DNA of 64,000 nt, from assembly GCA_035652095.1 (NCBI GenBank), contig DASREM010000055.1:324574-388573 (forward strand). The letters run 5' to 3'. The stretch comes from DASREM01 sp035652095 (GTDB taxonomy: Bacteria > Acidobacteriota > Terriglobia > Terriglobales > Acidobacteriaceae). The position numbers were made by a program, and so were the translations under genes. The notes below the pieces were generated by a model. The model did not search any database, was not told where the DNA came from, and saw only the letters and a program-made list of their open reading frames with translations. Within the stretch, counting starts at the first letter, position 1; each line of letters opens with the position of its first letter. Positions 1-8,835 of this stretch are shown piece after piece.

Positions 1-1
1 G

Positions 2-289
2 CTCTCGTTGTTGGAAGCGATGGGTGAGTCCGATATCGAATCTGGATGGGGAGAAAGCAGCGCCTCGAAGGTGGGCAACACGGTTCTCGACCGGATTCAC
101 CAAAGCTTGATCCTCTTTGCGGCGGGCCGCGGCGAGGCCCTGAAGCGTTTTCTGGTAGACGAAGGCGTAGGTCAAGATCAGCGATTTTGGCGCTTGGCGC
201 AGGCGCTCTCGGCGCTGTACCCCAAAGGGACCGATGAAAGACGTTGGGTAGAGGGCGTGCTCGCAAGGAAGAAAGGCCTGGGCTTCTGA
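2..289 (+). CDS. DUF1156-family adenine-specific DNA methylase, C-terminal fragment
   Basis: Only the last 95 or so codons are present; the frame is open to the window edge. The tail has LDRIHQSLILFAAGR, WRLAQALSALYP and a terminal ARKKGLGF, which I recognise as the extreme C-terminus of the large DUF1156 (COG1743) adenine methylases with a Zn ribbon. The catalytic N6-adenine methylase motifs would lie upstream of the window. Its stop codon overlaps the next start (ATGA), so the two are translationally coupled, and the DUF499 ATPase follows. DUF1156 and DUF499 proteins occur together in loci regarded as anti-phage modification systems. The family call comes from the tail alone. Confidence 0.72.
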   Translation, partial: LSLLEAMGESDIESGWGESSASKVGNTVLDRIHQSLILFAAGRGEALKRFLVDEGVGQDQRFWRLAQALSALYPKGTDERRWVEGVLARKKGLGF

Positions 290-876
290 TGCCGGACGGA
301 CTCGCTGCGCGTTGGTTTGCAACCTTTATGGAGACGGTCCGCCGACACCCGGCGTCGCCGGCCCTACAGGAGGCTGCGCAGCAGGCGAAGCTCGCGGAAT
401 GGACCCGAGCCCTGACAACTATCGTCGTTGGGTCGTGTGAGGCAATGGCATGGAAGGGTGTTGCGAAGGGGCATAGATCAACGATTTTGCCGGTTCCGCG
501 CCAAGAATTCCTGGGTCTTGATGCCGTGGCGTTCGAGCCTGCTGGTGAACGCCGCTGGCGTTTCCCGGTTGCGGTGTTTGAGCTTGAAAACAGTACTGCC
601 GACGACCGAGTGGCCTATTCATTGTGGAAGGTTCTGTGCGTTCGATCACAACTGCGCGTGGTGTTTTGTTACCGCCAGGACTCAGGCGATGGATCAAGAC
701 TGGTACGTCATTTGGCCGCCGAAGTCGCGCGAGCGATGGAAATTCCAGAACGGACGGCATTGACGGGTGAAACGCTCGTCGTCGTGGGTTCCCGCGATGA
801 GAAGAAAACGTTTCCATACGGCTTTTTTAAGGACTGGCTGTTTGACCCCAACGTGGGACGGTTCAGTCGAGTTTGA
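289..876 (+). CDS. Unknown 195-residue protein, possible PD-(D/E)xK nuclease fold, in the DUF1156/DUF499 operon
   Basis: The ATG at 289 overlaps the methylase stop by one base, which fixes the start despite an open frame further upstream. I do not recognise the family. Residues about 80-130 run LDAVAFEP, then a strand FPVAVFELENS, a helix containing YSLWKVLCVRSQ and a strand LRVVFCYR. An Asp, then an acidic-hydrophobic-acidic strand (E-x-E), then a helix with Lys/Arg resembles the core of PD-(D/E)xK nucleases, although the canonical Lys is not obvious. It lies between a methylase and an ATPase, so a restriction or sensor role is plausible. This is inference from pattern only. Confidence 0.7.
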   Translation: MPDGLAARWFATFMETVRRHPASPALQEAAQQAKLAEWTRALTTIVVGSCEAMAWKGVAKGHRSTILPVPRQEFLGLDAVAFEPAGERRWRFPVAVFELENSTADDRVAYSLWKVLCVRSQLRVVFCYRQDSGDGSRLVRHLAAEVARAMEIPERTALTGETLVVVGSRDEKKTFPYGFFKDWLFDPNVGRFSRV

Positions 877-894
877 AATCTTGGAGGACAAGTA

Positions 895-3834
895 ATGGCC
901 CTCAAACCGTGGTACAAGGTCGTGACACCGCGCGAGGATTTGCGCGAGGGGAAACCGCTCGACGCGGCGGAATTTGCCGTCCACCTCGATCAGGTGCGCG
1001 ACGGGCGTGCTCCTTCCGACTACCAGAACCCGGAACTATTCTTCGAACGCACGTACCTTACTCAAACGCTGACAACGCTTGCAGCGGAAGTGATTCGTCG
1101 CCTGTCGGGAGAAAAGACGGAAACATCCGCCGTTTTCAATATGGCCACACAGTTCGGAGGGGGCAAAACCCACGCGCTGACTTTGCTCTATCACCTCGCG
1201 GAAGGTGGAGCGAATGCGGACAAGTGGACCGGTGTGTCTCCACTTCTGGAGAAGGCGGGGATCACGTCGGTACCTGAGGCAGCCACTGCCGTCTTCGTTG
1301 GAACTGAGTTCGATTCGCTCACGGGGCGCGGAGGGTCTGACGGAACACCATTGCGCAAGACTCCGTGGGGAGAAATTGCTTACCAGATTGGTGGGGAGAA
1401 GTCGTTTGCCCTAGTAGCCGAACACGAAAAACAGTTCATAGAGCCCAAGGGTGACGTGATTCGGGCGATGCTACCCAAGGATCGTCCCTGCCTGATCTTG
1501 ATGGATGAAATTATCAATTACGTCAGCACGTATCGGAAGAAGGGCTACAACAACTCTCTTTACAACTTCATCCAGGCACTTTCCGAGACGGCGAGAGGTC
1601 AGGATAACGTCGTGTTGGTGGTTTCGATACCCGCCTCTGAGCTTGAATATACCTCCGAGGACGAAGCCGACGAGCAAAGATTCAAAAAGATGCTTGATCG
1701 CCTGGGCAAGCCCGTCATTATGTCGGCTGAGGCTGAAACATCTGAGATCATTCGCCGCAGACTATTCGAATGGCATGGTCTGCCGGATGACGCTCGCGCC
1801 ACACTTGCGGAATCATCAGATTGGATTCTCGACCATCGTCAGCAGATCCCAGAGTGGTTTCCTATCGATACCGGTCGGGAAGCCTTTGCAGCAACGTACC
1901 CATTCCATCCCTCGGTGCTTTCGGTCTTCGAACGAAAGTGGCAAGCGCTGCCGCGATTCCAGAGAACCCGAGGCATTTTGCGACTTCTCGCGCTATGGGT
2001 ATCAAAGGCCTACCAAGAAGGCTTCAAGGGGGCACACCGTGATCCCTTGATTGGACTTGGCACAGCACCACTAGATGACCCCATGTTTCGCGCTGCGCTT
2101 TTTGAGCAATTGGGCGAGCCGCGTCTTGAGGGCGCCATCACCACGGACATTTGTGGTAAGAAAGATTCGCACGCCGTCCGTCTAGATAAGGAGGCTGCCG
2201 ATTCCATCAGGAAAGCGCGTCTTCACAGAAAGGTAGCCACATCAATCTTCTTCGAGTCGAATGGAGGGCAGACTCGCATCGAGGCAACCGTTCCGGAAAT
2301 TCGACTAGCCGTTGCAGAAGCAGACCTCGACATTGGGAATGTCGAGACCGTGCTCGAATCGTTGACAGAGGCGTGTTATTACCTGACTGTCGAACGGACG
2401 CGGTACCACTTCAGTTTGAAGGAAAATCTCAACAAGCGCTTTGCGGATCGCCGAGCGAGCATCCAAGCACCAAAAATCGACGAACGTGCGCGCGCAGAGA
2501 TTCAAAAGGTGTTCAGCGCCGGATCGGGTCTTGAGCGTATCTACTTCCCCGAACAGAGTAACCAGGTGCCAGACCGTCCTGTTCTGACTCTGGCCATTCT
2601 CGCGCCAGATGTGTCAATGCAGGATAAGAATAAGACTCTGCAAATGGTCGAGACGATGACTAGGGACTGTGGGAATTCTTCCCGGACGTTCAAGAGCGCG
2701 TTGCTATGGTGTATTGCTGATTCTGCCGGGACAATTCACGACGATGCACGGAAGGTGCTTGCTTGGGAGGATATTGAAGACGAAGCGGAAGATCTACACC
2801 TTGACGAGACACAAAGGCGGCAGCTTAACGAGAACATGAAGAAAGCCCAGCGAGACCTCAAAGAGAGCGTCTGGCGTACCTACAAAATCGTGGTTCTTCT
2901 TGGCAAAGATAATCAGTTTCGCGTGATCGACCTCGGACTCGTGCACTCCAGCGTTGCAGACTCGATGGTCACATTCATATTGGAGCGATTGCGCAAGGAT
3001 GGAGAGGTCGAGAAGGATATCAGTCCCAATTTGCTGATCAGGAATTGGAACCCTGCATTTAAAGAGTGGAGCACCAAATCTGTGCGAGATGCATTTTTCG
3101 CATCGCCTCTTTTTCCTCGGCTTCTTAACCCTGATGCGGTGAAGGACACTATCGCGAGAGGGGTTGAAGGCGGATTGCTCGGATATGTTGGGAAGTCCCC
3201 AGCAGATGAGTATGAGCCGTTCTTTTTTGGAGGAAGCCTCAGCGCCCAAGATGTGGAAATTTCTGATGAGATGTATATCATCACGCGCGAGACTGCGGAA
3301 AATTACAAGAATCTCAGAGAGAAGCCGCCTACACTGACGTTGTTAGTTCTGTCCCCCGGCGCAACACAGGTCCAGCCTGGGAAAAAGCAAGCGTTTGTTA
3401 TTAAAGGACTCGATCAGCATGGGCGGGATATCGCCGCTGGACAAATTGAATGGAAAGCCTCCGGGGGAATCATCGATAAAGATGGCGTTTTCACGGCTGG
3501 CGAGGATGAAGGTAATTTCGTCATTTCAGCGATAGTTGGAGCGGTCAAAGGCTCGGCGACGGTGACCGTGGCCAAAGTAGGCTCGGCGTTCCCGTCAGCG
3601 ACAAAGCCGCCCGCTCGTAAAGGGATCTTGCGATGGACTGGTGAAATTCCACCTCAGAAGTGGATGAATTTCTATACTAAGGTTTTATCCAAATTTGTCA
3701 GTGGGCAGGGACTCAAGTTGACTCTCAGTGTCGAAGTTGCTCCAGAGGGCGGAATTTCCCCTCAAAAGGTAGAAGAAACCAGGGTCGCTTTGCAGGAACT
3801 CGGTCTGACGGATGACGTGTCCTCTAACGAGTGA
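895..3834 (+). CDS. DUF499 domain AAA-type ATPase, defence-associated
   Basis: A 979-residue protein whose ATG follows a GGAGG at 883-887. Residues 84-93 contain a Walker A motif (ATQFGGGKTH) and residues 200-205 a Walker B (LILMDE). This layout and the length match large DUF499 ATPases that accompany DUF1156 methylases in phage-defence loci. Near the C-terminus, about residues 815-895, is a beta-rich stretch (LTLLVLSPGATQVQPGKKQA to GSATVTVAKVG) resembling a bacterial Ig-like domain. A conserved-looking tail follows (PPQKWMNFYTKVLSKF, ending LQELGLTDD). It probably couples ATP hydrolysis to DNA or phage sensing, but its mechanism cannot be read from the sequence. Confidence 0.83.
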   Translation: MALKPWYKVVTPREDLREGKPLDAAEFAVHLDQVRDGRAPSDYQNPELFFERTYLTQTLTTLAAEVIRRLSGEKTETSAVFNMATQFGGGKTHALTLLYHLAEGGANADKWTGVSPLLEKAGITSVPEAATAVFVGTEFDSLTGRGGSDGTPLRKTPWGEIAYQIGGEKSFALVAEHEKQFIEPKGDVIRAMLPKDRPCLILMDEIINYVSTYRKKGYNNSLYNFIQALSETARGQDNVVLVVSIPASELEYTSEDEADEQRFKKMLDRLGKPVIMSAEAETSEIIRRRLFEWHGLPDDARATLAESSDWILDHRQQIPEWFPIDTGREAFAATYPFHPSVLSVFERKWQALPRFQRTRGILRLLALWVSKAYQEGFKGAHRDPLIGLGTAPLDDPMFRAALFEQLGEPRLEGAITTDICGKKDSHAVRLDKEAADSIRKARLHRKVATSIFFESNGGQTRIEATVPEIRLAVAEADLDIGNVETVLESLTEACYYLTVERTRYHFSLKENLNKRFADRRASIQAPKIDERARAEIQKVFSAGSGLERIYFPEQSNQVPDRPVLTLAILAPDVSMQDKNKTLQMVETMTRDCGNSSRTFKSALLWCIADSAGTIHDDARKVLAWEDIEDEAEDLHLDETQRRQLNENMKKAQRDLKESVWRTYKIVVLLGKDNQFRVIDLGLVHSSVADSMVTFILERLRKDGEVEKDISPNLLIRNWNPAFKEWSTKSVRDAFFASPLFPRLLNPDAVKDTIARGVEGGLLGYVGKSPADEYEPFFFGGSLSAQDVEISDEMYIITRETAENYKNLREKPPTLTLLVLSPGATQVQPGKKQAFVIKGLDQHGRDIAAGQIEWKASGGIIDKDGVFTAGEDEGNFVISAIVGAVKGSATVTVAKVGSAFPSATKPPARKGILRWTGEIPPQKWMNFYTKVLSKFVSGQGLKLTLSVEVAPEGGISPQKVEETRVALQELGLTDDVSSNE

Positions 3835-3863
3835 CAGACGTGCCAGATTCTTGTTTTGCAGGG

Positions 3864-4814
3864 TTATTGATGAGGTTTCGAAGACGTATCCGCTTCGGTT
3901 CCGTTCCAATGCCCATCCGGGCTCCAAGAACGAATGCCTATTTGTGCCGGGGCGCTACCTGAAATACAAGGCAAGAGAAATGTCTGGAGTATCGCTCCTA
4001 CTTCTTCAAGAGACGGAGCCTTATCTCCAGGATTGAGGCGGCTCACGAATGCAGCCCATTGCTGCTTCTTCTGCGAGTCGTTCAGGAATTCCTTCGTCAA
4101 GGCTAAGGGAACTTCTTTGGGAATCACTGTCCCGCGCCTTTCAAACGAGTCAAGTATTGCCTTGCTTAGGGACGCCATATCGAATGTCCAAGTGTTAGCC
4201 ATGAACCAGATGTCGTAAAAATCCTTCATCCGGCTATTGCGAATGTCGAGGATAACCATTGCGTGGAATTTCTCAGCAATGCTGGCTTCTCGTGGATAGG
4301 CGCGAATCACAGGTGCTTCCATGGGGAGGAGGACGGGAAATGAAGCGAGCTCGGGCTCCGGATATGCGGCATCGCCAAAACCGATGTCGATCTGCATTGG
4401 AATTCGCGCTCCCGCCAAGTCGGCCTGAAACTTGATGCGCACGCCATCGTACTCGTCTTCCTCCTTTATTTTTGTGCCTTCGACCGATTTGCTGTCGAAG
4501 ACAATGCCATCTTCTTCTTGGACTTTGCAGATTACACGAATGATTTCTTCTACCTCGCTGATAGTGGATGATCCGCGTCCGAGTAGGTCCAGATCCTTTG
4601 TAGGACGGTGAGTCTGGCCGATCCAAAGCGTGAAAAGAGTGGCTCCTTTGAGAATAAATTTGTCCCGGTGTGGCGACCGCCCAAGGCGATACAAGAAGCG
4701 CTCAATGGCGAATCTGCCGAGTACCCGTTGGTAGTCCTCGCCCTTGCTCTGCGCGAGTGCAAGCAGGCGGGTGCGGACGGATGCTGCTGTGTTCTTGCCT
4801 CTCTCGCGTGTCAC
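3864..4814 (-). CDS. AbiEii/AbiGii-family nucleotidyltransferase toxin
   Basis: A 316-residue DUF1814-type protein. The nucleotidyltransferase core is visible: KGATLFTLW with the metal-binding DLDL at residues 74-77, a third acidic residue in MQIDIGF (D143), and the family block around EKFHAM (181-186) and RMKDFYDIW (195-203). It is the toxin of the type IV AbiE toxin-antitoxin system; characterised AbiEii enzymes transfer nucleotides to tRNA or other acceptors. Its start overlaps the AbiEi stop by 4 bp (ATGA), as in known abiE operons. The C-terminal 40 or so residues after KAPSLEEVG look low-conservation. The pair probably stabilises the ICE and may abort phage infection. Confidence 0.9.
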   Translation of the reverse strand: MTRERGKNTAASVRTRLLALAQSKGEDYQRVLGRFAIERFLYRLGRSPHRDKFILKGATLFTLWIGQTHRPTKDLDLLGRGSSTISEVEEIIRVICKVQEEDGIVFDSKSVEGTKIKEEDEYDGVRIKFQADLAGARIPMQIDIGFGDAAYPEPELASFPVLLPMEAPVIRAYPREASIAEKFHAMVILDIRNSRMKDFYDIWFMANTWTFDMASLSKAILDSFERRGTVIPKEVPLALTKEFLNDSQKKQQWAAFVSRLNPGDKAPSLEEVGAILQTFLLPCISGSAPAQIGIRSWSPDGHWNGTEADTSSKPHQ

Positions 4815-5407
4815 AGCGCCTCCATGTAAGGGCGAATAACATTGCTGACCCGGCAGACCTTGGCGTAGCGGTGGATTTCGTTGACGGTGGCCTTCTTTTG
4901 GCGAAGGCAGTCCTTCAGGGCTTCGATCGCGACATCGAGTCCGATTTTGTTCCTGAACTTAAAGCAGTCGGCCACGGTCTTGGCGGCTGAATAAATGCGG
5001 ACGGGAACGCCCTCGACTTGATGTTCTTCGATTCCTTCAGTGAGCGACGGGCCGGACAGGCGGACGATCCTGAGTGAAGGCGAAGCGAGGGCAGGCGTTC
5101 TTGCCCCTTTACCGAGAGCGATCCAAACCGAAGCAGGACTCTGAGTGGTGATCTCGTGAAAGGTAAGTGCCGAAAGCAGGCAAATAACAGATTCGGGCAC
5201 ACGCTTCGCCACTTCGGCATAAGAGTGGCGTTCCGTCACGTTAGCGTCTGGCAGGGTGTAGATTCCACGTCCAGGCCGGTTGAGCTTGCCTTGCCTGTGG
5301 AGGCGAACGAGATACTCCCGTGGAAGGCCGATGGCCTCAATGTCGCGGGGTCTAACGATCCCGTGTTGGCTGACATACTGCATAATCTTCTGGAAAGGCT
5401 TGGCCAT
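4811..5407 (-). CDS. AbiEi-family antitoxin
   Basis: A 198-residue protein beginning MAKPFQKIMQYV. The N-terminal third is a winged helix (HGIVRPRDIEAIGLP, then a wing ending GRGIYTLPD), typical of AbiEi, which binds its own promoter. The C-terminal domain (FHEITTQSP, WIALGKGA, RIYSAAKTVADCFKFRN) is the standard AbiEi_4-like region. An in-frame ATG exists at 5440, but a start at 5407 is preferred: the family begins close to this Met, and the candidate operator and promoter (5418-5457) occupy the bases between the two. It neutralises AbiEii and likely autorepresses. Confidence 0.87.
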   Translation of the reverse strand: MAKPFQKIMQYVSQHGIVRPRDIEAIGLPREYLVRLHRQGKLNRPGRGIYTLPDANVTERHSYAEVAKRVPESVICLLSALTFHEITTQSPASVWIALGKGARTPALASPSLRIVRLSGPSLTEGIEEHQVEGVPVRIYSAAKTVADCFKFRNKIGLDVAIEALKDCLRQKKATVNEIHRYAKVCRVSNVIRPYMEAL

Positions 5408-5417
5408 AGAGTGTCCC

Positions 5418-5457
5418 AATACGTCATTACTTAACCACATCTACTGACGTTTTGCAA
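5418..5457 (-). promoter_or_regulatory. Candidate abiE promoter with overlapping inverted-repeat operator
   Basis: On the minus strand TTGCAA (5452-5457) and TTAAGT (5429-5434) are 17 bp apart, a weak sigma-70-like pair. Two 13-bp arms, 5418-5430 and 5441-5453, form an imperfect inverted repeat with 10 of 13 positions matching, centred on a 10-bp spacer; both contain ACGTCA/TGACGT. The arms cover the proposed -10 and touch the -35. AbiEi proteins are known to bind inverted repeats and repress their own operon. Confidence 0.5.
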
Positions 5458-5514
5458 CACCCATCTCGCAACATCAAACGGAACCCTCTTCCGCGTGGAA
5501 GACTTGCCGTGATC

Positions 5515-6465
5515 TCAGGGGGTCAGAGCGTCGAGTTTGCATTCGTTTCTCTCGTTGTCGAACCCACGCATGGCCGCGATTTCCGAGATTGAACGGTGTC
5601 CTTTAGTCCTACCGATGTGAACCAAGAGGTCTACGGCGCTGCCGATGTTCGCCATGATCGCCCGGTGCGGTAATTCGATCCCGCTCTGCAAAACGCAATC
5701 CGCGAATCGAGTGACGGCTTGGCGGGCAGAATTGGCATGGAGCGTACAGAGACTCCCTGCATGTCCTGTGTTCAATGCTTGGAGCAAATCGAAGGCTTCC
5801 CCACCACGTACCTCGCCCACGATGATTCTGTCCGGCCTGTGGCGCAGCGCTGCCTTCAACAAGTCGCGGACGGTCACGGCTGGCAATCCTGTCTGTTCGC
5901 GGCGGGTTTCAAACCGTACCAGGTTGCTCTTGCGAATGTTGAGTTCCGCCGTGTCTTCAATCAGGAGAATCCGTTCATCATCCGGAATGGAATCAGCAAG
6001 GATATTCAGAAGCGTAGTCTTTCCACTGCCCGTACCTCCGCTGATGAGAATGTTTTGCCGGCTGCCGACCTTCTCGCGGAGCAATATGGCGGTTTCCTGG
6101 CTGAGGGTTCCGTTTTCGATAAGGTCAGTCATCATAAAGTGTCTGGTGTTGAATTTACGGATTGTGAGGGTTATTCCGTCAACACTGCACGGTGGGAGCA
6201 CCGCGGCCACGCGGCTCCCATCTGGCAGGCGGGAATCCAAGATCGGCTTCTCTTCGGAGATATCGTCCCCTAAGCGGCGCGCAATGTTTCGCACGGCAGC
6301 GTTGAGCGCTTGCTCAGAAATGGTGATGCCTGGAACCTTAGTGAGCTGGCCGCGCCGTTCGATGAAAATCTGAGACCCGGCGTTCACCATGATTTCGGAG
6401 ATGTCTGGGTCCAGAATGAGATGTTCTATTGGCCTCAAGAATGGCAATATCGTTTCAAACTGCAT
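5515..6465 (-). CDS. virB11: VirB11/TrbB-type secretion ATPase
   Basis: A 316-residue ATPase of the T2SS/T4P/T4SS hexameric family. It carries Walker A GGTGSGKTT (143-151), an Asp box (LLIEDTAEL), Walker B RIIVGEVRGGE (213-223) and the His box (GHAGSLCTLHAN). It powers pilus assembly and substrate transfer at the inner face of the T4SS. The ATG at 6465 has AGGA five bases upstream; a GTG four codons earlier overlaps the coupling-protein stop and is the alternative. It is the last gene of the leftward operon, separated from the other VirB genes, which are divergent. Confidence 0.92.
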   Translation of the reverse strand: MQFETILPFLRPIEHLILDPDISEIMVNAGSQIFIERRGQLTKVPGITISEQALNAAVRNIARRLGDDISEEKPILDSRLPDGSRVAAVLPPCSVDGITLTIRKFNTRHFMMTDLIENGTLSQETAILLREKVGSRQNILISGGTGSGKTTLLNILADSIPDDERILLIEDTAELNIRKSNLVRFETRREQTGLPAVTVRDLLKAALRHRPDRIIVGEVRGGEAFDLLQALNTGHAGSLCTLHANSARQAVTRFADCVLQSGIELPHRAIMANIGSAVDLLVHIGRTKGHRSISEIAAMRGFDNERNECKLDALTP

Positions 6466-6473
6466 GGCATTCC

Positions 6474-8498
6474 TCACAACAGCCCACGGGCGATCTGGTC
6501 AAAATAGGAAACATTCGGGTCGAGGTAATACGGCTTCAAATAGCAGAGCGTGGCCTCCATTGGATTCAGACCGTCATACGGGAGTACGACTGCCTGAGCG
6601 TTCGCGAGTTCTGCGAGAAACTTCTGGCTGAATCTGTAATCGAGCCTCACGCTGTAGCTTTTGGAAGCGCTGATGCTGCCTCGATCTGAAACGGTTTTTC
6701 CCGTCAATAGGCTCAGTTTTGAATCCTGCCCAGATTCGGAGATGTTGTAGGTCACGAACGGCCTATCCTCTCGGCCACATAATTCACTGGCGAGCCTGGT
6801 TGAGAAATCGTCGGCAAGGGCTAGGAATATCTTTGTGCGGAAGGTTTGGAGAAGCGTCCTGTAGCTGTCACCCGAGAGCGTTGACTTCAACGAACTGATG
6901 CTCTGTGTCGCGACGATTGGAATACATTTCGATTGCCGTGACAAACTGAAAAACTTCTCGTCGCCGATTGGGTCACTCTCTCCAACCGTCGCAAAACTCT
7001 GATATTCATCGCACATTAAGAAGACCTGTCTGAAGGATCTTTCCCGATTGCGCTCCATTTCTGGTACGCGGCCCAGGACTGCCCGCTGAAAATCCAACTT
7101 GAGCATCGTTCCGAGAATTCTGGCGAGACTGGCATTCAACGAAATCGGAAAGTTGAGGGCGCATATCTTTCCGTGCTCGATCAGCCAATTGAATGACGGA
7201 AAGGGCTTCCCATAGGGGAAGGACCCGTTCTCATCGGGCACATTGACTGCTGGATCGTAGGTTTGCTTGGGCGGGCAGAAAATCCGCTTCACTGCCGGAT
7301 TAATGTCGAAGAGTGAGAGGAAAATAGAAACACCTTCGACAATCGAGCTGCGTAGCTTCTTCTCCAGCCCCATCCAGTCGTCGAAATACCAGCGCTTTAC
7401 AGCTTCCAATTGCTGCCGCTTGATGTCGTCCAGGCCAGAGGAAGCCTCGACGGTGAATCTTTGGCATTCGAGAGAAGTTCCTTGTTTGCTGAGCAGTTCC
7501 TCCAACCTGGCCGATGCCGGGGCCTTGTACATCCCTTTGGCCTCGTCATACGCAAAGGCGACCTCCGCAAATGTGTTGGCAAACTTTTCGTTTCCATATG
7601 CCTCGGGGGTTACGCAGACGTACTCGCGAGTCTCGAATCTGGCTTTGCCCTCCTCAATTCGTTTTTCAAGCTTCGAGGGTGAGATCGCGCACTCGTAAAC
7701 ATCAAAGAATGTCACGTAATCGTAGAGCACCTTATGCAGCAGAATGATGTGCTGAAGCATATTGGTGTAAGCCTGCTGCCAGAATGGTTCTTTGCCATGT
7801 CCGTACAAATTGTTTAGCAGCGAAGCGACGCTATAGGCCAAAGCTGATGAATCTAGGTCGTTGTGCAGAGGGTTGTAGCGGTAGTCGGAATTCAAGGCGA
7901 TTTCCACGTAGTCGTCCTCGCGGTCATGCTGTCGGGCAATCTCTCGAATCTGGTGGCAGAAATCTCCTTTGACCTCCAGCACGAGCCCGCCAATCCGTTT
8001 GGCCGGCTCATCAGATTTGAATGCGATGAGCTGCTCGGCAAATGGACGCATACAGCATGTTGTTTTTCCCGTTCCAACTGCCCCGAACACTCCGATGCCG
8101 GTAAACAATCCTTTTTCTGGAATCGTCAGCCATTGCGGGTCGCTGGCGGGAGTGATTCTTGTCGGGTGATGAATCTCTCCGACGACAAGGAACAGATCGT
8201 CCCTGAATTTTGGATCGGGATACAGCGGAAGGGGATTCCGCTTCTGTTTCCGCTTCCGGGCAAAACTCAATACGTAAATCCCCGAGAAGGCAGCGGAGTA
8301 AATGAAGAACGGCGTGCTGAACAAGAACAGCGTGTAGCTCCCCCCAAGTACCGAGTAAACGAGCGGGTCTCTGAGGGCTACATATTGCAGGTACAGGTTG
8401 CCCTGGGGAAATGGATACATAGTGAACAGAATCAGCCCGGTCATGCCGGCAAGAACCAAGCTCACAAATGTTCGCGAATTGGCGATTCTCTCCAGCAT
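6474..8498 (-). CDS. virD4: VirD4/TraG-type conjugative coupling protein
   Basis: A 674-residue type IV coupling protein. Two N-terminal membrane segments (about residues 10-28 and 52-79) precede the cytoplasmic ATPase: Walker A GAVGTGKTT (139-147) and Walker B FLMCDE near residue 495, followed by the family's VATQSISSLK stretch. Coupling proteins recruit the relaxosome and pump DNA into the T4SS. It follows the small RHH-like gene by 6 bp and precedes virB11, so the three genes are probably cotranscribed. AGGTGAG upstream supports the start. Confidence 0.93.
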   Translation of the reverse strand: MLERIANSRTFVSLVLAGMTGLILFTMYPFPQGNLYLQYVALRDPLVYSVLGGSYTLFLFSTPFFIYSAAFSGIYVLSFARKRKQKRNPLPLYPDPKFRDDLFLVVGEIHHPTRITPASDPQWLTIPEKGLFTGIGVFGAVGTGKTTCCMRPFAEQLIAFKSDEPAKRIGGLVLEVKGDFCHQIREIARQHDREDDYVEIALNSDYRYNPLHNDLDSSALAYSVASLLNNLYGHGKEPFWQQAYTNMLQHIILLHKVLYDYVTFFDVYECAISPSKLEKRIEEGKARFETREYVCVTPEAYGNEKFANTFAEVAFAYDEAKGMYKAPASARLEELLSKQGTSLECQRFTVEASSGLDDIKRQQLEAVKRWYFDDWMGLEKKLRSSIVEGVSIFLSLFDINPAVKRIFCPPKQTYDPAVNVPDENGSFPYGKPFPSFNWLIEHGKICALNFPISLNASLARILGTMLKLDFQRAVLGRVPEMERNRERSFRQVFLMCDEYQSFATVGESDPIGDEKFFSLSRQSKCIPIVATQSISSLKSTLSGDSYRTLLQTFRTKIFLALADDFSTRLASELCGREDRPFVTYNISESGQDSKLSLLTGKTVSDRGSISASKSYSVRLDYRFSQKFLAELANAQAVVLPYDGLNPMEATLCYLKPYYLDPNVSYFDQIARGLL

Positions 8499-8504
8499 GG
8501 CAAC

Positions 8505-8810
8505 TCACCTTTTCGAGGCAATCGTTGGAAGACTCTTGTCTGACGATTGAGCAGTCCCGTTGTGATTCTGATCTGTCAGCACGCGCCTGCGTGGGCCGCG
8601 CCGTGGTTGCGAATCATTCTTGTGAAGGTCGTGCCAAGGCTTAAATTCGGCGTCGCTTTGGAATAAGAACTTCAGCGCACCGGAAACCACTTGATCATTT
8701 GTAGCGCCGCTGAACCGGCAATAGGCACGCAATGTCTCCTGCACGTCGTTTTCGATTGCAGCTTTGATCTGAGTTCTGGATTGCTTTTTCTCGACCTGGA
8801 TAATTGGCAT
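8505..8810 (-). CDS. Small ribbon-helix-helix-like protein, possible relaxosome accessory
   Basis: 101 residues, with AAGGAGA seven bases before its ATG. Residues 1-50 (MPIIQVEKKQSRTQIKAAI, then a helix ALKFLF after FSGATNDQVVSG) fit a beta-helix-helix RHH/CopG-like fold. The rest is basic and likely disordered (RRGPRRRV). RHH proteins often sit beside coupling-protein genes as oriT-binding accessory factors, and this one is immediately upstream of virD4 and 25 bp downstream of a nested palindrome. The role is inferred from context. Confidence 0.6.
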   Translation of the reverse strand: MPIIQVEKKQSRTQIKAAIENDVQETLRAYCRFSGATNDQVVSGALKFLFQSDAEFKPWHDLHKNDSQPRRGPRRRVLTDQNHNGTAQSSDKSLPTIASKR

Positions 8811-8835
8811 CTCATTCTCCTTTTCGTTTCATTTG

